From the NCBI RefSeq assembly GCF_000189635.1, contig NW_002476512.1, forward strand, positions 434,001-498,000: 64,000 nt of DNA, given 5' to 3'. The notes beneath the pieces were generated by a model. That model made no database searches, was not told where the DNA came from, and saw nothing but the letters and a program-made list of their open reading frames with translations. Below are positions 28,222 through 41,000 of this stretch, piece after piece; the first letter of the stretch is position 1, and each line of letters begins with the position of its first letter. This DNA comes from Tetrahymena thermophila SB210. Taxonomy: Eukaryota > Ciliophora > Oligohymenophorea > Hymenostomatida > Tetrahymenidae. The translations under genes were made by a program, and so were the position numbers.

Positions 28222-31200
28222 TTTATTTTATTATTATTATTTTTTTGAGTTTATTAATCTTTTAAAAATTTTTAAATTTGATTTATTGGTTATTGAACAA
28301 CAATTTTTAAATAGTGAGAGGAAAGAACTTTTATTTTTTATTTAAAATGTGATTTAGTAATTGTTTGTGAATTTCCTTCAATCCTTTAAAATTAGTGGTG
28401 AAATTTGATAAGATTACAAAGTTAAAAACTTTTTATTCCTTAAAAATAATTTAGTTATACATATAAATACAACATAAAAGTTATAAAAAAAAATATAAAA
28501 TACATTTTTATTTCATTTAAAATGATTTTTTAATAAAATTTACTATTGGAAATATTAGGGGTTGCTGGATTTATGATAATTTTTCTTGAAATGCTTAAAC
28601 AATATTTTTAGCTATTTTAAGGCTATCTCATATATTAAATTTATAATAGTTTATACTTATTTAAATTTAAGGAATTTACTAAATGCTATTATAAGTTAAA
28701 ACAATATATATCAATAGGTAATATTTTTATTTCTAGCATTTAATATATTTTATAAATAAAGTCAATTTTGAATTTTGAAGTACTGATTATATAAATCTTA
28801 CATTTACGCAAAGCTTTAAAAATATACTATATATGTTTTTTTTTTAATAAAATAAAACAAAAAGCTCTAGTTTTTATGTAATTTAGTTAAGTTAGAAGTT
28901 ACTTTGACTACAGAGTATTGATATTTTTAATTTAACAAAAGGCATATGCATTTAATCTTGATTTCTCTATAATTTCATTCAAAATACCTTCTAGTTTTAT
29001 TTAAATTCTTAAATTATAACAAATATTAACATAATACCAGTATATTTAACAATATAAATAAGTGTTGTATAATAAATTTAAAAGATATTTATTTTAATAC
29101 CATATATTTTCATAAATAAATGTTTTTGAAAAAAAAAAACTTTTTTTCCTTTTTTTAATACTTTAATTTAAACATTTCTAAAAATTGTAATTTTACACCT
29201 TAATAAATGAGAATTTACGTTTATTTTAATTGTTAAGCAAGCAGCTAAAACAAGTGCATAGCAATATATATACATTTTTTAAATCTGCTTTACTTCAAAA
29301 TTTCATTTCTTTATTAATGTTTACATATTTTGATGATGTTAATTAATAAAAAAATAATTTCTGCAATTTTTTATGTGCTTATCTTAAATAAGTATTAGTA
29401 AATTTGGTAATCAATCTAATAAAAAAATTTTTAAATTCTAAAAATAGTAATGACAATTTAAATAAATTGTAATAACCCAAAGCATTTTGATGGAAGCTTA
29501 GAAATTTTAAATAAAGAAAGTGCTTTTATAAATAATTTATTTTATAAAATATAAAATTATTGCTTTAAATTTAAATAGAGTATTTTTACTTATTCCTTAG
29601 AAAGTAATAATTTTATTTTACTAAATGTGCAGCGTGTACACTTCTCTGATTATATACTCATCAATTTCATAAAATCTCGAATTATTTTGAGTTAAAAAGA
29701 AATTTATTTAAATTAAGTACTTTTTACTTTATAAAATTTATTTATACATATACTTTGAAAGAACTAATAGAAATTAAAAGTACTAATAAAGAGTTTTTGA
29801 ACAAAAATTCAAAGCAAAAACTTTTCTACTCTTTATTTTGTAAGTTAGGTGGGTAAAAAAAAGAAATTAATTAAACAAATTTGTAATCATTAAAAAATTG
29901 AATCAGTATAATTGTAAAATTTGTCAGCTCATTTTAAATTTTTACCTCCTTATCCTATATAGATAGTTAATTTTTAAAAAATTTATTTCTTACTCCCATG
30001 TACTATAAGTGTTTAGAGATACTGCTCTATTTTTAATTAAAAAATTTATGCAATTCTTCTCTTTAAATATATTTTCGAACAAATTATTTATCTATTGTTA
30101 CTTTTTAATTCAAGAAAGTATTCTTAAAATTATTTTTGCTACGATTCAAAATTTTGCTTTAAGTCTATCTATTCTTTGATCTGATTTAAAAAAATAAGGC
30201 TTTATCTTTTAATTATAACTTAAACTTAAAATATATTTTCTATTTGCTCTAGATTTCTAATCAACTTGCTGACTTTAATTACTGTTACTCAATTACTACG
30301 CTTTTTTTTTTAAATTTACAATTTTTTTTAGGCAAAACCTTCTTTAAATCAGATACTAATTAGTAAGAGTAGATTTACCAACCTATTTAATTTTTTTGGG
30401 GAATTTAAATTTGAGAACTTTTCTCTATTTTATTAAACAGAATTTAGTTTTATTATATTATCATATCTGTTTGCATCAAAGTATATCTAAATAATAATGA
30501 GTGTTATTTTGAAAAATTAATACTAGAATTCCAAAAAATATCAGCTCAAATGGATTAAATAGTCTAATATTTAGCAGAAGGTATTACTATATTATTTAAA
30601 TAGTAAATTAAAAAACTGTTGTTGGGAAGTTGATAAATATTACATTTATTTTAGCTGACACATATTTTAATAGTTAATTGTAACCAAATTTATCTGCCCC
30701 TTTTTAAAAGTGAATTTAGATATCTTCACTCTCTCAATACAAATCAAACATTTCATGTCTAAAAATAAGAATAAATATTTTGTTTCTTCAATTTAAAAAT
30801 AATAAGCTCCATATATTTTTATTTTACTTACTTCTAGCTTCTTATTCATCTTCCCCATATTACACTAAAAATTAACTAAAATTATTTTATTGATTATTAA
30901 TTTTTTTAATGATTGTTTATTTTTTTAAATATTTTAAATAAAAGGCTTACCTAAATTCATTTAATATTTATAATAAATACTGTGAAAGTTCTAAAAAAAG
31001 GAGGTTTTTTAAAAGAAGATTTTTAAAAAAGTCTCCTTATTAGATTTTAAGACTCTTACCTCTTACCTCGCAACATGTTCTTTTTCCTTAATGGGATTTT
31101 ATGGTATTATCTATTATGTATTTAAAATATATTTGAAATAAGATATAATAAAAAAATGAATAAATAATATGAGTTAAGTTAAATTACATGTTTTTTAATA

Positions 31201-31392
31201 AATACCTTTTAAAATAATAATATGAAATTATGAGTTATATAAATTTTAGTTTTTTCATTCTGAATATACATTAAATTATAAAAAGTCAAACTAAAAATGT
31301 ATTTATGTTAATTGACTTTAATTTAGAAATGAGTAAATTTTAATGGAAATTTTTTAACATTTTAGTTAAACAAGAAAGGTTATCATAATCAA
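28222..31392. other. Long spacer upstream of copy D
   Basis: 3.2 kb of AT-rich DNA, the block 2 equivalent of 16640-19211. The stretch at ~31000-31110 (tcttacctcttacctcgcaa) is strongly conserved with 18835-18960. I see no coding frame that I would defend. Confidence 0.55.
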
Positions 31393-33318
31393 TCACTAAA
31401 CCATTAAAAGCCTATTTCCTTAAGCAATTAGATTATATGCAATAATATTTTAAATATTAATTTAATCTACCATATTTATATTAAATATATATTTAAAGTA
31501 TTTTTTTGTTTAACATAATTTTTGGTAGGTGTTGATAATTTTATGATATAAAAATGGAATATTGCTATTTTATAATATTTTATTAATATTTATCATTTTA
31601 ATTGCATTTTTTCTACACTCAAAAGATTATTTTAATTAACCAATTTATTCATATGTTTAGGCAACTTCTAAAAGAGACAAAACCAGGTACTCGTTACTTT
31701 CTGTTTATAAGAATTTCAATGATAACAATCCTATTTCTAAAGATTCATCTAACTTTGAACTTAGTCTTAGTTATCTGCTTTTATAGATTAATACTAACCC
31801 ATACAAGGGAATATTATTTCCTAAATTCAATTTTTGTATTAGCTCATAGGCTGCTTCAGATTAACTTATGGATTATTGTACGTTACCTATTAAAATGTAA
31901 AGATCACTAGCTATAAGGTGCAAAATAATAATTTACTCTATAAATTTATTCTCATACAAGTAGATCTATTCATAATACTTAATAGATTTAATGCAATGAC
32001 TTAAGCAGCTTACAAAATTTCCCAGATAGCATTAGATATAGCAAATATATTAATTTAACTTAGCAATTAACTAAATATTTTAATATTTCTCTTAGCTTAC
32101 TATACTTTCATATGCCACTGCAAGATATAGATTTGAATTAAGTAAATAAATAAAATCAGTATTTTAACTGAAGGTATTTTTTTTAAAAGTATACTCAAAA
32201 ATATTTAGTAAACTTTCATAATTTTATAAGGAAAATAGTTCTAGAGGATATAGCAATCCAAACAATTAAGATGAATGTATTCGTTCATTTGGATTAGGCT
32301 TGACCATCATTAACACTTTTTCAAACCATTATGATTTCATCACTTAAGTGCTAAAAAAATAATTTCCTTATCTAATACGCAAGGAGCTATACTCATTTAT
32401 TTCTTCCCCTAAAACTTCTAAAAATACAACTCCTAAGTTGAATACATCAGATTTTTAAGTTATTTCAATTTTATATGATTAAGTGCGGTTTTAATTATTA
32501 ATCCATTCTTCTTATTCAGGTGACATATAATATTTTGTGTACCCTTTCATGATGCTTGTTGAATCTTAAAAATGATCTAGTTAAGAGGAAAGGTCAAAGT
32601 CACAAATCTTGTAAATACGTTATTGAGACTTTAGAATATTTGATGGTTTGATATCACAGTGTATGATTTTGTGAGAGTGAATATGATTAATAGCGTTAAT
32701 CATATGAATGAAAATAGTATTAATATCTTCATTTGTAAAAAATTTGTTTGCTTATTTAAGATTTGTAATTTCTTCTTCTAGATTTAATGAGCAAAATTCT
32801 TGAACAATTATGCAAGTAATAAATTTTGAATAATCTAAAAACTCAAAAACCTAAACAATATTATTATTTTTCAAATAATCTGATTTAAATGACGATGATA
32901 ATATATTTTGTATTCTATTTAATATCTAAAATTCATTCATCACCATTTAATAGTCTTACTCACTCTCTTTTGAAATTTTTAAACATACCTTTTTATTTTA
33001 TTTTTAAGAATAAGCTTCCAACAAAACAGAGTAGGTTCCTTTATGAATAAGTTATAAATCAAAATATCCATCACATTTTAATGAATTTTCAATATCTTCA
33101 GTACTGCCAATTTAAGAATTAGAATGAATATTTTATTTTTCAACTTGACTTTGTTACCAGTTATTTGCTTCAATTAAAAAGTTATCACTAAAGCAGTTTA
33201 CTTTATTCTTTTTTATTTAGATTTAGTTTTTTATTCTTGTTTGAGGTTAATCATTAGTATTTTGTTTTTATTTCATTAGTAACTATTTAAATCTCTTTAA
33301 TTACTTTCCACTCTCCAT
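31393..33318 (-). CDS. Protein kinase with C-terminal TPR-like helices (block 2)
   Basis: A 641-aa frame from ATG at 33318 (a second Met is at 33276). Kinase landmarks are a sparse glycine loop (KGTYSVLLEAY, ~93), the ATP-site lysine in VCLKI (~114), a glutamate in the next helix (MVMNEF), the catalytic loop HCDIKPSNIL (~220, Cys in place of Arg), DFD in place of DFG (~240), YMSPE (~266) and SDVFNLGVVFLEVLG. The catalytic Asp and Asn are present, so activity is possible. Residues ~370-600 form repeated helical pairs (FVSCLSHCIKSIKYYEQ, LEVAQTYEQIGQLKQSFE) of TPR type. The gene lies upstream of nothing but its unit partner, copy E, with ~700 bp between. The start is uncertain: a second frame (33251-33598, from ATG at 33598) encodes an N-terminal extension matching the block 1 copy, but it is separated here by ~140 extra bases. 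Confidence 0.8.
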
Positions 33319-33598
33319 TATATTTTTAAGGACAGGATTTCCTGATCTCAAACAAAAAATCTATTACTTTAATAAACAACTGAAGTATTTTTTTTAATTT
33401 TTAGATATTTTTTTATGAAATATTTTTATTTTAATTGAATTTTTAAATTACTAAGTATTGAATTTTAGTTAACTAAATATTTATTAGAAATTGTAAATTA
33501 TCTTATCTTAATATTTTATTATATATAGGGTTAAAAATTATATCATATCTAATATTTTAAATATAATTATTATCTTTGCTTGTTATTATGGATATCAT
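33251..33598 (-). CDS. N-terminal extension frame of the kinase gene, overlapping it out of phase
   Basis: A 115-aa frame starting MISIITSKDNN and running to KVIKEIQIVTNEIKTKYQ before a TGA. Its sequence matches residues 1-~110 of the block 1 kinase pseudogene, where the same residues lead straight into the kinase domain. Here it ends in ~140 bases absent from block 1, and the kinase continues in another phase. I could not find a GT...AG pair that joins the two in frame. Either the gene now starts downstream, or an unusual intron is present. Confidence 0.45.
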
Positions 33599-34040
33599 AT
33601 TAGTGACACACTATTTAAAAAAAAAAATTTCAATTTATTTTGTTTAATTTAAGTAAGAAAAATTTATAAGGATTTAAACTTGAAATTCTATCATTAAAAT
33701 TAATTTTTTTTTTTCTTTCTTAGTTTAACCTAAATTTAATTTAAATATTAACCATATTTATTTATGAAAAAATTTTCTACATATTTTGAAATTACCAAAT
33801 TAAAATTGTTTTGATAATCAAATTTTGAATTAATATTTTTTATTTAAATGAAAAAGCTTAATTAATAAATTATAAGTGAAATGTCACTAATAAATATTTT
33901 GTTTTAGCTACAACAAAGGGTACTTGATAAAAATACTAATAATAAAATATTGGATAAAGCTTATAAACAATTAATACACATAAATAATAAGAATATAGCC
34001 TTTATTTATAATTTAGACAGGCTATATATTAAATGATAAA

Positions 34041-36167
34041 TCAAAATGGGTACATGTTAGATAGTTCTTCTTTTTTTTAACTTTAATATATACTACCTAG
34101 TGTTTTGCTTGGAGTAACATTAAAATACAATGATTTTTATTGTGAGCTATATTCCTCAATTGGTACTTACAAGTCATCTAAAATGAAGTCTTGCTTTTCA
34201 AAAATACTCTTTTATTATGCATCTAATATAGGAGTTTGCCTTAATTTAGTTGATTCTCCCTATAAATTAGCTAAATCTGAAAGGAATTATTTGAATTGAG
34301 GATCAAGGAGTTCTAAAATCCTTATGTCTATTTTAGAAGGTTTTGTTTTTGAATTTATTATTTATTAGAAAGCATCTTAGACTTCACTTGTTTTCTGTGT
34401 TACATCTTTTTCACAATCATTAAGTAGCCCAATTTTATCTTATAAATAATCTGATTTTTTTTCATCTAGAGTTAGAACAGGCTTTGGGATAAATTCAAAT
34501 AACTTAATTTAATTTTCGTTAAGTAAAAGTCGCTTCAATTTTTCAACCTCTAAAAGCTTTTAAACAAGGTAAAAAATGTCAATTTAATTATATAGTTTAT
34601 CTACACCTTTTTAAAGGAGTTCATATCTTCTCCTTTTGCAAATTTTTGAAAATTTAAAGAAATTAGCGCAATAATCCCAACCTTAAAATGAAATTTTATT
34701 TTTAGAAAAGCTAAAAAAGCTATAAAGCTTTTTAGCCTCCTATTCTATATCTTTCTTACTCTTTTTGCTACTTTCTTTATTTTCTTCTATTTTTAAATTT
34801 TTTATTTTCTGATTATAAGTTCCTCTCATTACAGTTTAGTTTACTCTTTCAAATTTTTATAAAATTCTACTTTATTAAATATTTTATTCCTCTCCATTGC
34901 TTTTTTACTCAGAAGAACCTTGGGACTTTTAATTTATTGATTTCTATAATTCAAATTTGAATGACGTTTTTTATTGATCTTCTTTTGTAATCAAAATTTA
35001 ATCAGCTGCTTGGGTATACATTTCTTCTTTCTTATCATTTTCTTATGAGCTTTTATTTTAATCCTATTTTTTCTTATCTGATTCATTGGTAGGCTCTTCA
35101 AAATTAAATAATCTATTTATTAGTTTTAAATCTAATTCTATTTGTGATAAAGGCCTGCAAATTAAAGCTCCCACTGTAAAAAGTATATTAAATATACCAC
35201 CAAGCTAAGATAATGATTTATCAAGCTTTTGATAAGATCTGTTGTATACATTATCTACATTTCTATCCAATTAAATATAACAATCAAAGAGAAGATTTCC
35301 TGTTTTAGGTGTAACTTATTCTCTTTCACTGCTGAGTGTCAACGCATTCGTTGTCTATATATCAGTTCCCACTAAACCATAATCAGAATTCAAGTAGGTG
35401 TTCCTAAAACTAACAGTTGTTACTTTTGTAAAATCTGGTCCAGAAACCCAAAATGATTGCTTTCCAAGAGGTTAGAAAGGTTTTGCTTTATCTGAAGGAA
35501 TAACAGAATAATCAGCGTAATAAATAGCTAATCTACAATATTGAAGAAGTTGATTCATATTAGGGTTGCAATTACTACCTGTGCAAGAACTTACCTTAAG
35601 CTCAAAAGCTGAATAGTGTTGAGCATCGAATTATCCTTAAAAATATAAATCCGTTTCTTCTTTACTAATACAATACATATTTTGGTAGCTTAATGAAATA
35701 AAATAGTTATTAACTTCAGGAATATTGAAATGATCTATCCTGCATGGCTCTGTTTTTACTGTTCTAATTATTGTACTAGCTACGAATTACCCAGTTGCTT
35801 CATTTTTTGTTTTTATTGTTTATTTAATCGTAAGAGTAGCATTATAAACTGTAGGATCAATATAATGCTGAGAAGTAGAATTTTGTAAGCCAAAAGTTAA
35901 GATGAATTTGTCTGAAGTTAGGTTATAACGTTATGGTTCTGCAGTAAATTTCTATTCTTAAAGAACATAAGGATGAGTGTAGTCATAAAGCTAATCAAGA
36001 ATAAGCTTAATTTGATATCCTAAAATACCAAGTAAACAAACAGTTACTAATCCACCAATTTTAGTTTTGTGACTAGCTTATTTATTAAACCTTATATTTA
36101 TTCCTATACCGAATAAATCCAATCTTTCAAGAAAATTTTGTTAATATTAAAGGACTTTGAATTCCAT
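34041..36167 (-). CDS. Two-TM ciliate membrane protein, copy E
   Basis: A frame of 708 aa from ATG at 36167 to TGA at 34041, the same length as copies B and D. It has the same layout: short N-terminus, membrane segment at ~37-57, outer domain with conserved cysteines, second membrane segment at ~318-342 and a long charged tail. It belongs with the decayed copy C as one subtype, distinct from B and D. Examples are a Leu-Leu-Gly type first membrane segment and a tail with more Glu/Lys. It follows the kinase-TPR gene's 5' side by ~0.7 kb, both on the minus strand, so the two could share upstream control, although no promoter is visible. Confidence 0.86.
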
Positions 36168-38033
36168 TTTCTTTTATTATTATTATTATTATTTTTTTTT
36201 TTTTAGTTTATTAATCTATTAAAATTTTTTAATTTTGGTTTATTTATTATTGTATAGCACTTTTTTAAATAGGGAGAGGAGACAACTTTTTATATAATTT
36301 AAATTGTGATTTAGTCAATTTTTGTCAATTTTCTTCATTCTCTTAGAAATTAGTGGTGAAATTTGATAAGATTAAAATATTAAAGACTTTTGGTTCCTTA
36401 AAAATAATTTAGTTAAACATATAAATACAACTTAAATGATAAAATATATTACATAAAATACATTTTTATTTTATGAAAACAGATTATTTAATAAAAGTTA
36501 CTAATGAAAATGCTACAGGTTGCTTGATTTATACTATTTTTTCTTGTCACCCTTTTATAATATTTTTAACTATTTTAAGGCTATCTCTTACATTCAACTT
36601 TTTATAGAGTATAATACTTATTCAAATTTAAGAAATTTATAAATGATATTATAAATTAAAACAAAATATAGAATGAAATACATTTTTATCTCTCCCTCTT
36701 AATATATTTATATTTTATTCAATTTTTAAGTACTGAATTTCCAATCTCCAATATCGAAAAAACTTTAAAAATATATATCATCTTTTATTTTTTAATTTAA
36801 TAAAAAGAAAATCTCCGCTTTTTATGTCAATTTGTAAAGTTACAAGTTACTTTGACTAAAAAGTATTGATATCTTTAATTTAACAAAAGACACTCTCAAT
36901 AACTTCATTCAAAATACCTTCTATTTTTATATTAATTCTTCAATTATAACAAAAATTTAATATAATACATAATAAGAGTTGATTTAACAGTTTAGATTTT
37001 TGCTGACTAATAAATTTAAAATATATTTTATTTAGATATATCATTTTCATTTTTTCCATAAAAAATGTGAAATTAAGTATATTTAAATTGTTCATAGCTA
37101 AAAGAAGTACGTACATTAATATTTGTATACATTATTGTATACTATTTCTTTATCTCAAATTTTCTTTTCTTAACTTACTGTTTACAAATTTTGTTTATAT
37201 TAATTAATAAATAACAAAAGAATTTTTGCAAATTTTTATGTGTTTATTTTGTTCTAAAGCAGTATTAGCAAATTTATTAATGAATCAAATAAAAAAATTA
37301 GAAAACCTTAAAATAGTAATGAAAATTGAAATAAATTATGATAGCTTAAAACATTTTTTTGGAAGCTGAATATCTGAAATATAGAAAATATTATTACAAA
37401 TAATTAATTATTTTAAATAGAAAATTATAGGTGTAAATTTAAGTAAAATAATTTGATAATTTCAATAAACGAAAATCCTCATTCCCTAAAAAGTAATTAT
37501 ATTTTTGCTAAATATGCAGCGTACTACGCTTCTCTGATTATATACTCATCAATTTTGTAAAATCTTGAATTACGTTTTGATGTTTTGATTTAAAAAGAAA
37601 TTTATTTATAATCAATATTTTTTATAAATTATCAATAGTTTTTGAACAAAAATTCAAATCAAAAACTCTTTTACTTTCTTTTTTCGAAGTTAGATAGTTG
37701 GGTAAAAAAATTAATTAATCTTGTAATTAAACAACTTTATGATCATTAATAATCATAGTTTTATTGGTCAATTAAAAGTAAAAATTTTCTATACCCACTT
37801 ACAATTATTTCAACAACTGAAAAATAAAAACTAAAAAGTGATTCTTAAAAAGAAGTTTTTCTATAGTGTTTCTTAAAAGTGATACTTCAATAAACAAATA
37901 AATTAGATACATTTTTACTTAATTGTTTAGATTTTTTATCAATTTTATGTAAAAATAATTTTTTTTCATTTATAATAATTTTGTAAAACATTATAGTTTA
38001 TCAAAAACATAAAAGTATAAGTGAGTGTTCTAT
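36168..38033. other. Spacer between block 2 and the channel gene
   Basis: AT-rich. The part up to ~37690 is homologous to 23697-25045; beyond it the sequence is unique. No gene seen. Confidence 0.6.
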
Positions 38034-41000
38034 TCATTTATATTATTATAACTAAATTCCTCCTTATTATAAAAGTGGTTGTTATTATTATTGCTAGGGC
38101 ATCATCATTGGAATGAACCCTGGTCTCTAATTATAATAATTTTATTGAAAGACAGGCTATTAAGCTTGCTATTAATACATTTAATTACCAATCACTTAAG
38201 GATTTCCCATTTACTATTATTACTAATAATTTGTATTAAATGGTTAATAAAGAATAGACCCTTACTAATTTGGATTTCTATAGACTTATTACTAGGGTTA
38301 AATTATTTATTGATTTGGCTATTAAGGATAGAGCATGGGATTTTGATTATTTGGTTAAATTTACTAGGGCTACATGTTTGTATAAGACGATGATAATTAA
38401 TTTGGTGCTGCCTAAATATTATTCTAATTAGACTATTATGTGTTTATTTAGCTTGAATTAGTTGGGTTAACAATCAATGGGTTAGGAAGGTTATTTTGTT
38501 AAGGTTATATAAAATTAGATTATCTTGCTGGATCTTATATAGGATTAGGTAAATTGCTTTAAAAACCTATAGCAGGTGCAATATTTATTGGTTACTGTCT
38601 ATTGATTTAAGATTCGAGATAAGTTATCCTACGCTATTTATAATGAATTAAATATCAGTTTAAATAAAATAATAATTATAAATGAATTTACATTATTCAT
38701 TTCAAGTTAAGATATAATATTTAGCTAGAACATAGGGTTATAATTATTTAGCATTTATTATCTGAGTTATTCTTGCTATTGCTTCAAGTTATTGATCTCG
38801 TTTTGCATCATAGCTGGATCAGTAACCATTTAAGGTTATCTCATCGGTATAACTTAATTAATACTTTGTGGAAATCCTCCAAATTAAGGCTATTATGGCC
38901 TGTATTAGTTTGGCATAAATTGCTGCTGATAGCTAAAGTTCATATTAAGCTTTTGTGGTTATTAATATTATTAATTCATCATATTCATTTATGGCTATCT
39001 GAATCCATGATGATAAAAAGAGGACATTCCTGGCCTGTTGAGGGCATAGTTAGATAAAAACACCAAGTTTTACTTTTTATTGGCTTCTTTAATCTTATTA
39101 TCTTACAATTTTTTTGTCCACTCTTCTATAGCTTTCATAGCTGTAACAGGATTAGATCTTTCATAATCCTACAAAATAATATAAAAATCAAGTTTAAAAA
39201 TAAATTCATCTTCAAAGCTTTCAAAAAAGTATGAATTTTTGTAGCTGTTAAGAAAAACTAAATAATAATTTACAGTTAAAAAATATTGGCTATAATACTC
39301 ATATCTTCTAACTTAGGTTTAGTTGCTATCATTAGAGCATATACAGTTTACAATCGCATCAAAATCAGCAACCCAAAATAATATAGCAAGAACTAAAGCA
39401 GCAATTGTGAGTCCACTTGACTTATTAAATAGTAGATTCTCAAATACTATATTACCAATCTGAGATATTTTAATTTTAAAAATTATTTGATGTAAAATAA
39501 AATAAATTTTGGTATTTACACAAAAAACAACGATCATAAACTCCAAATAAAAATCAGCCATAGCTTCTGGCAAGTGGTGAGATAAGTAATCAGGCATAGA
39601 ACACCTAGAAATAAGATGGTATTTGTCAAACCAATATGTTAGAATTAATATTCCGAGTGATATGTACACAATCAAAGGAGCAGGATAAGAGTAGAATGAA
39701 GCAAACATAATCAATTTAATTAATTTAGCATAAGCAGCTGGGAAATCAAACTTAGGACCCTCATAAATTCTAATTTTTATTTTTAAAGAAGTTGATGATA
39801 ACTAATTAATTAATAAACTTAATCTATTAATACTCATTCATTTTCTGTTATGGAGTGTGCTCTATAAATTGTTTATTACCTTTCTCAGCTTTTCTTCTCA
39901 ACCAAAGTTTATAGAAGTAGAAAGGATTCATAAAAATATTGAATGAACCAACGAGATTCATAAGCAAAATGAAGTGAATTGTGTATAATAAGCCACCTTT
40001 TTTATATTTTTTATTATTATTTATCTTTATATCTTTAATAAAAATTTAAACCTGAGATATAGATTTAGCTTTCCAGTTTTATTTTTTTGATAATATAAAC
40101 AACAATAGTTGTATTCAAGAACTAAGCCTTTATAAATTAAATAATAATAAAAATTAGAATAAATTGACAAAGATAATTTTATAATCATGAAATTTATCAT
40201 TAAATAAAGAAAATGATGATTTACTATTCCTGATTTTTAGGCAACTCCAATGAAGTAATAAGTGAGTGTAGCATGCTTTTCAAAAATAGCAAACTTTCTA
40301 ATAATAATATTCAAGCCATTATTAATTATAAAAATAAATAATGATGCTATGAAGGAGAGGAAAACAACAGTTGGATCATTTTTATTACTTGTACTTTAGA
40401 TATTATCCTGCATTATAATATAAATTAATAAATTTATTTAAGAATAATAATTGTTAGTTAGATAGTTACTTAAGCTTTTGAAATAGCAAAAATAATGAAA
40501 AAAGCTGCAACCAATAAAATAGCAGTAAAAAAATGAGTAATTAAATTGCTTGTGAACTTCTCAAATTATGTGTAGCAAAGATTTTCCCAATAACTAATAT
40601 TTTTTTACAAATAAAATAATTCACTTAATATTCTTATAAAAGTACTATTTACATATCATTTGGTTCTGGTGCTCTCTTAATTGATATAACTTTACCATTT
40701 AAAGAACCAAATCTTGTGATGCTTCTAATTATCCTACTAAAAAAGTTTCTTTTAAAAATTTTAGTTACTAATTCAGCAGTATTATCAGATCCAAATGTAA
40801 CGAAAGCTGCTCCTGATCTGACAAAATTACCAGTTTTAAAATTTTCTTCTGTAATTGAGATTTATTTTTCCAGTTCATCAATTTCCTGACTTATCTTAGT
40901 TAACAAATGAGAAGTATCTTAGAATTTTTCCTTTCTTTTTTGATTAAAAAAGAGTTATTTCAGATTTTATGCAAAAGTGTAAAATTACAATGAAGCTTTT

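Larger units (their letters stand above)
25046..37690. repeat. Tandem block 2 (~12.6 kb segmental duplication)
   Basis: Second copy of the block at 13395-25045: 5' kinase remnant, two-TM copy D, spacer, intact-looking kinase-TPR gene, two-TM copy E and a closing spacer. At ~37690 the closing spacer continues (atagttgggtaaaa) where block 1 was cut, so this side shows the original flank. Within each block the first and second kinase + two-TM units also resemble each other, more distantly, which implies an older ~6 kb duplication before the 12 kb one. Confidence 0.8.

Noticed and set aside
31602-31910. Plus-strand frame of 102 codons
   Set aside because: Antisense to the TPR part of the kinase gene, which has a better minus-strand frame with recognisable motifs.
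38079-39057. Leucine-rich plus-strand frames of 104 and 94 codons
   Set aside because: They are the reverse complement of the Gln/Pro/Asn-rich tail of the channel gene. TAA, TAG and CAA codons read backwards give Leu and Ile.
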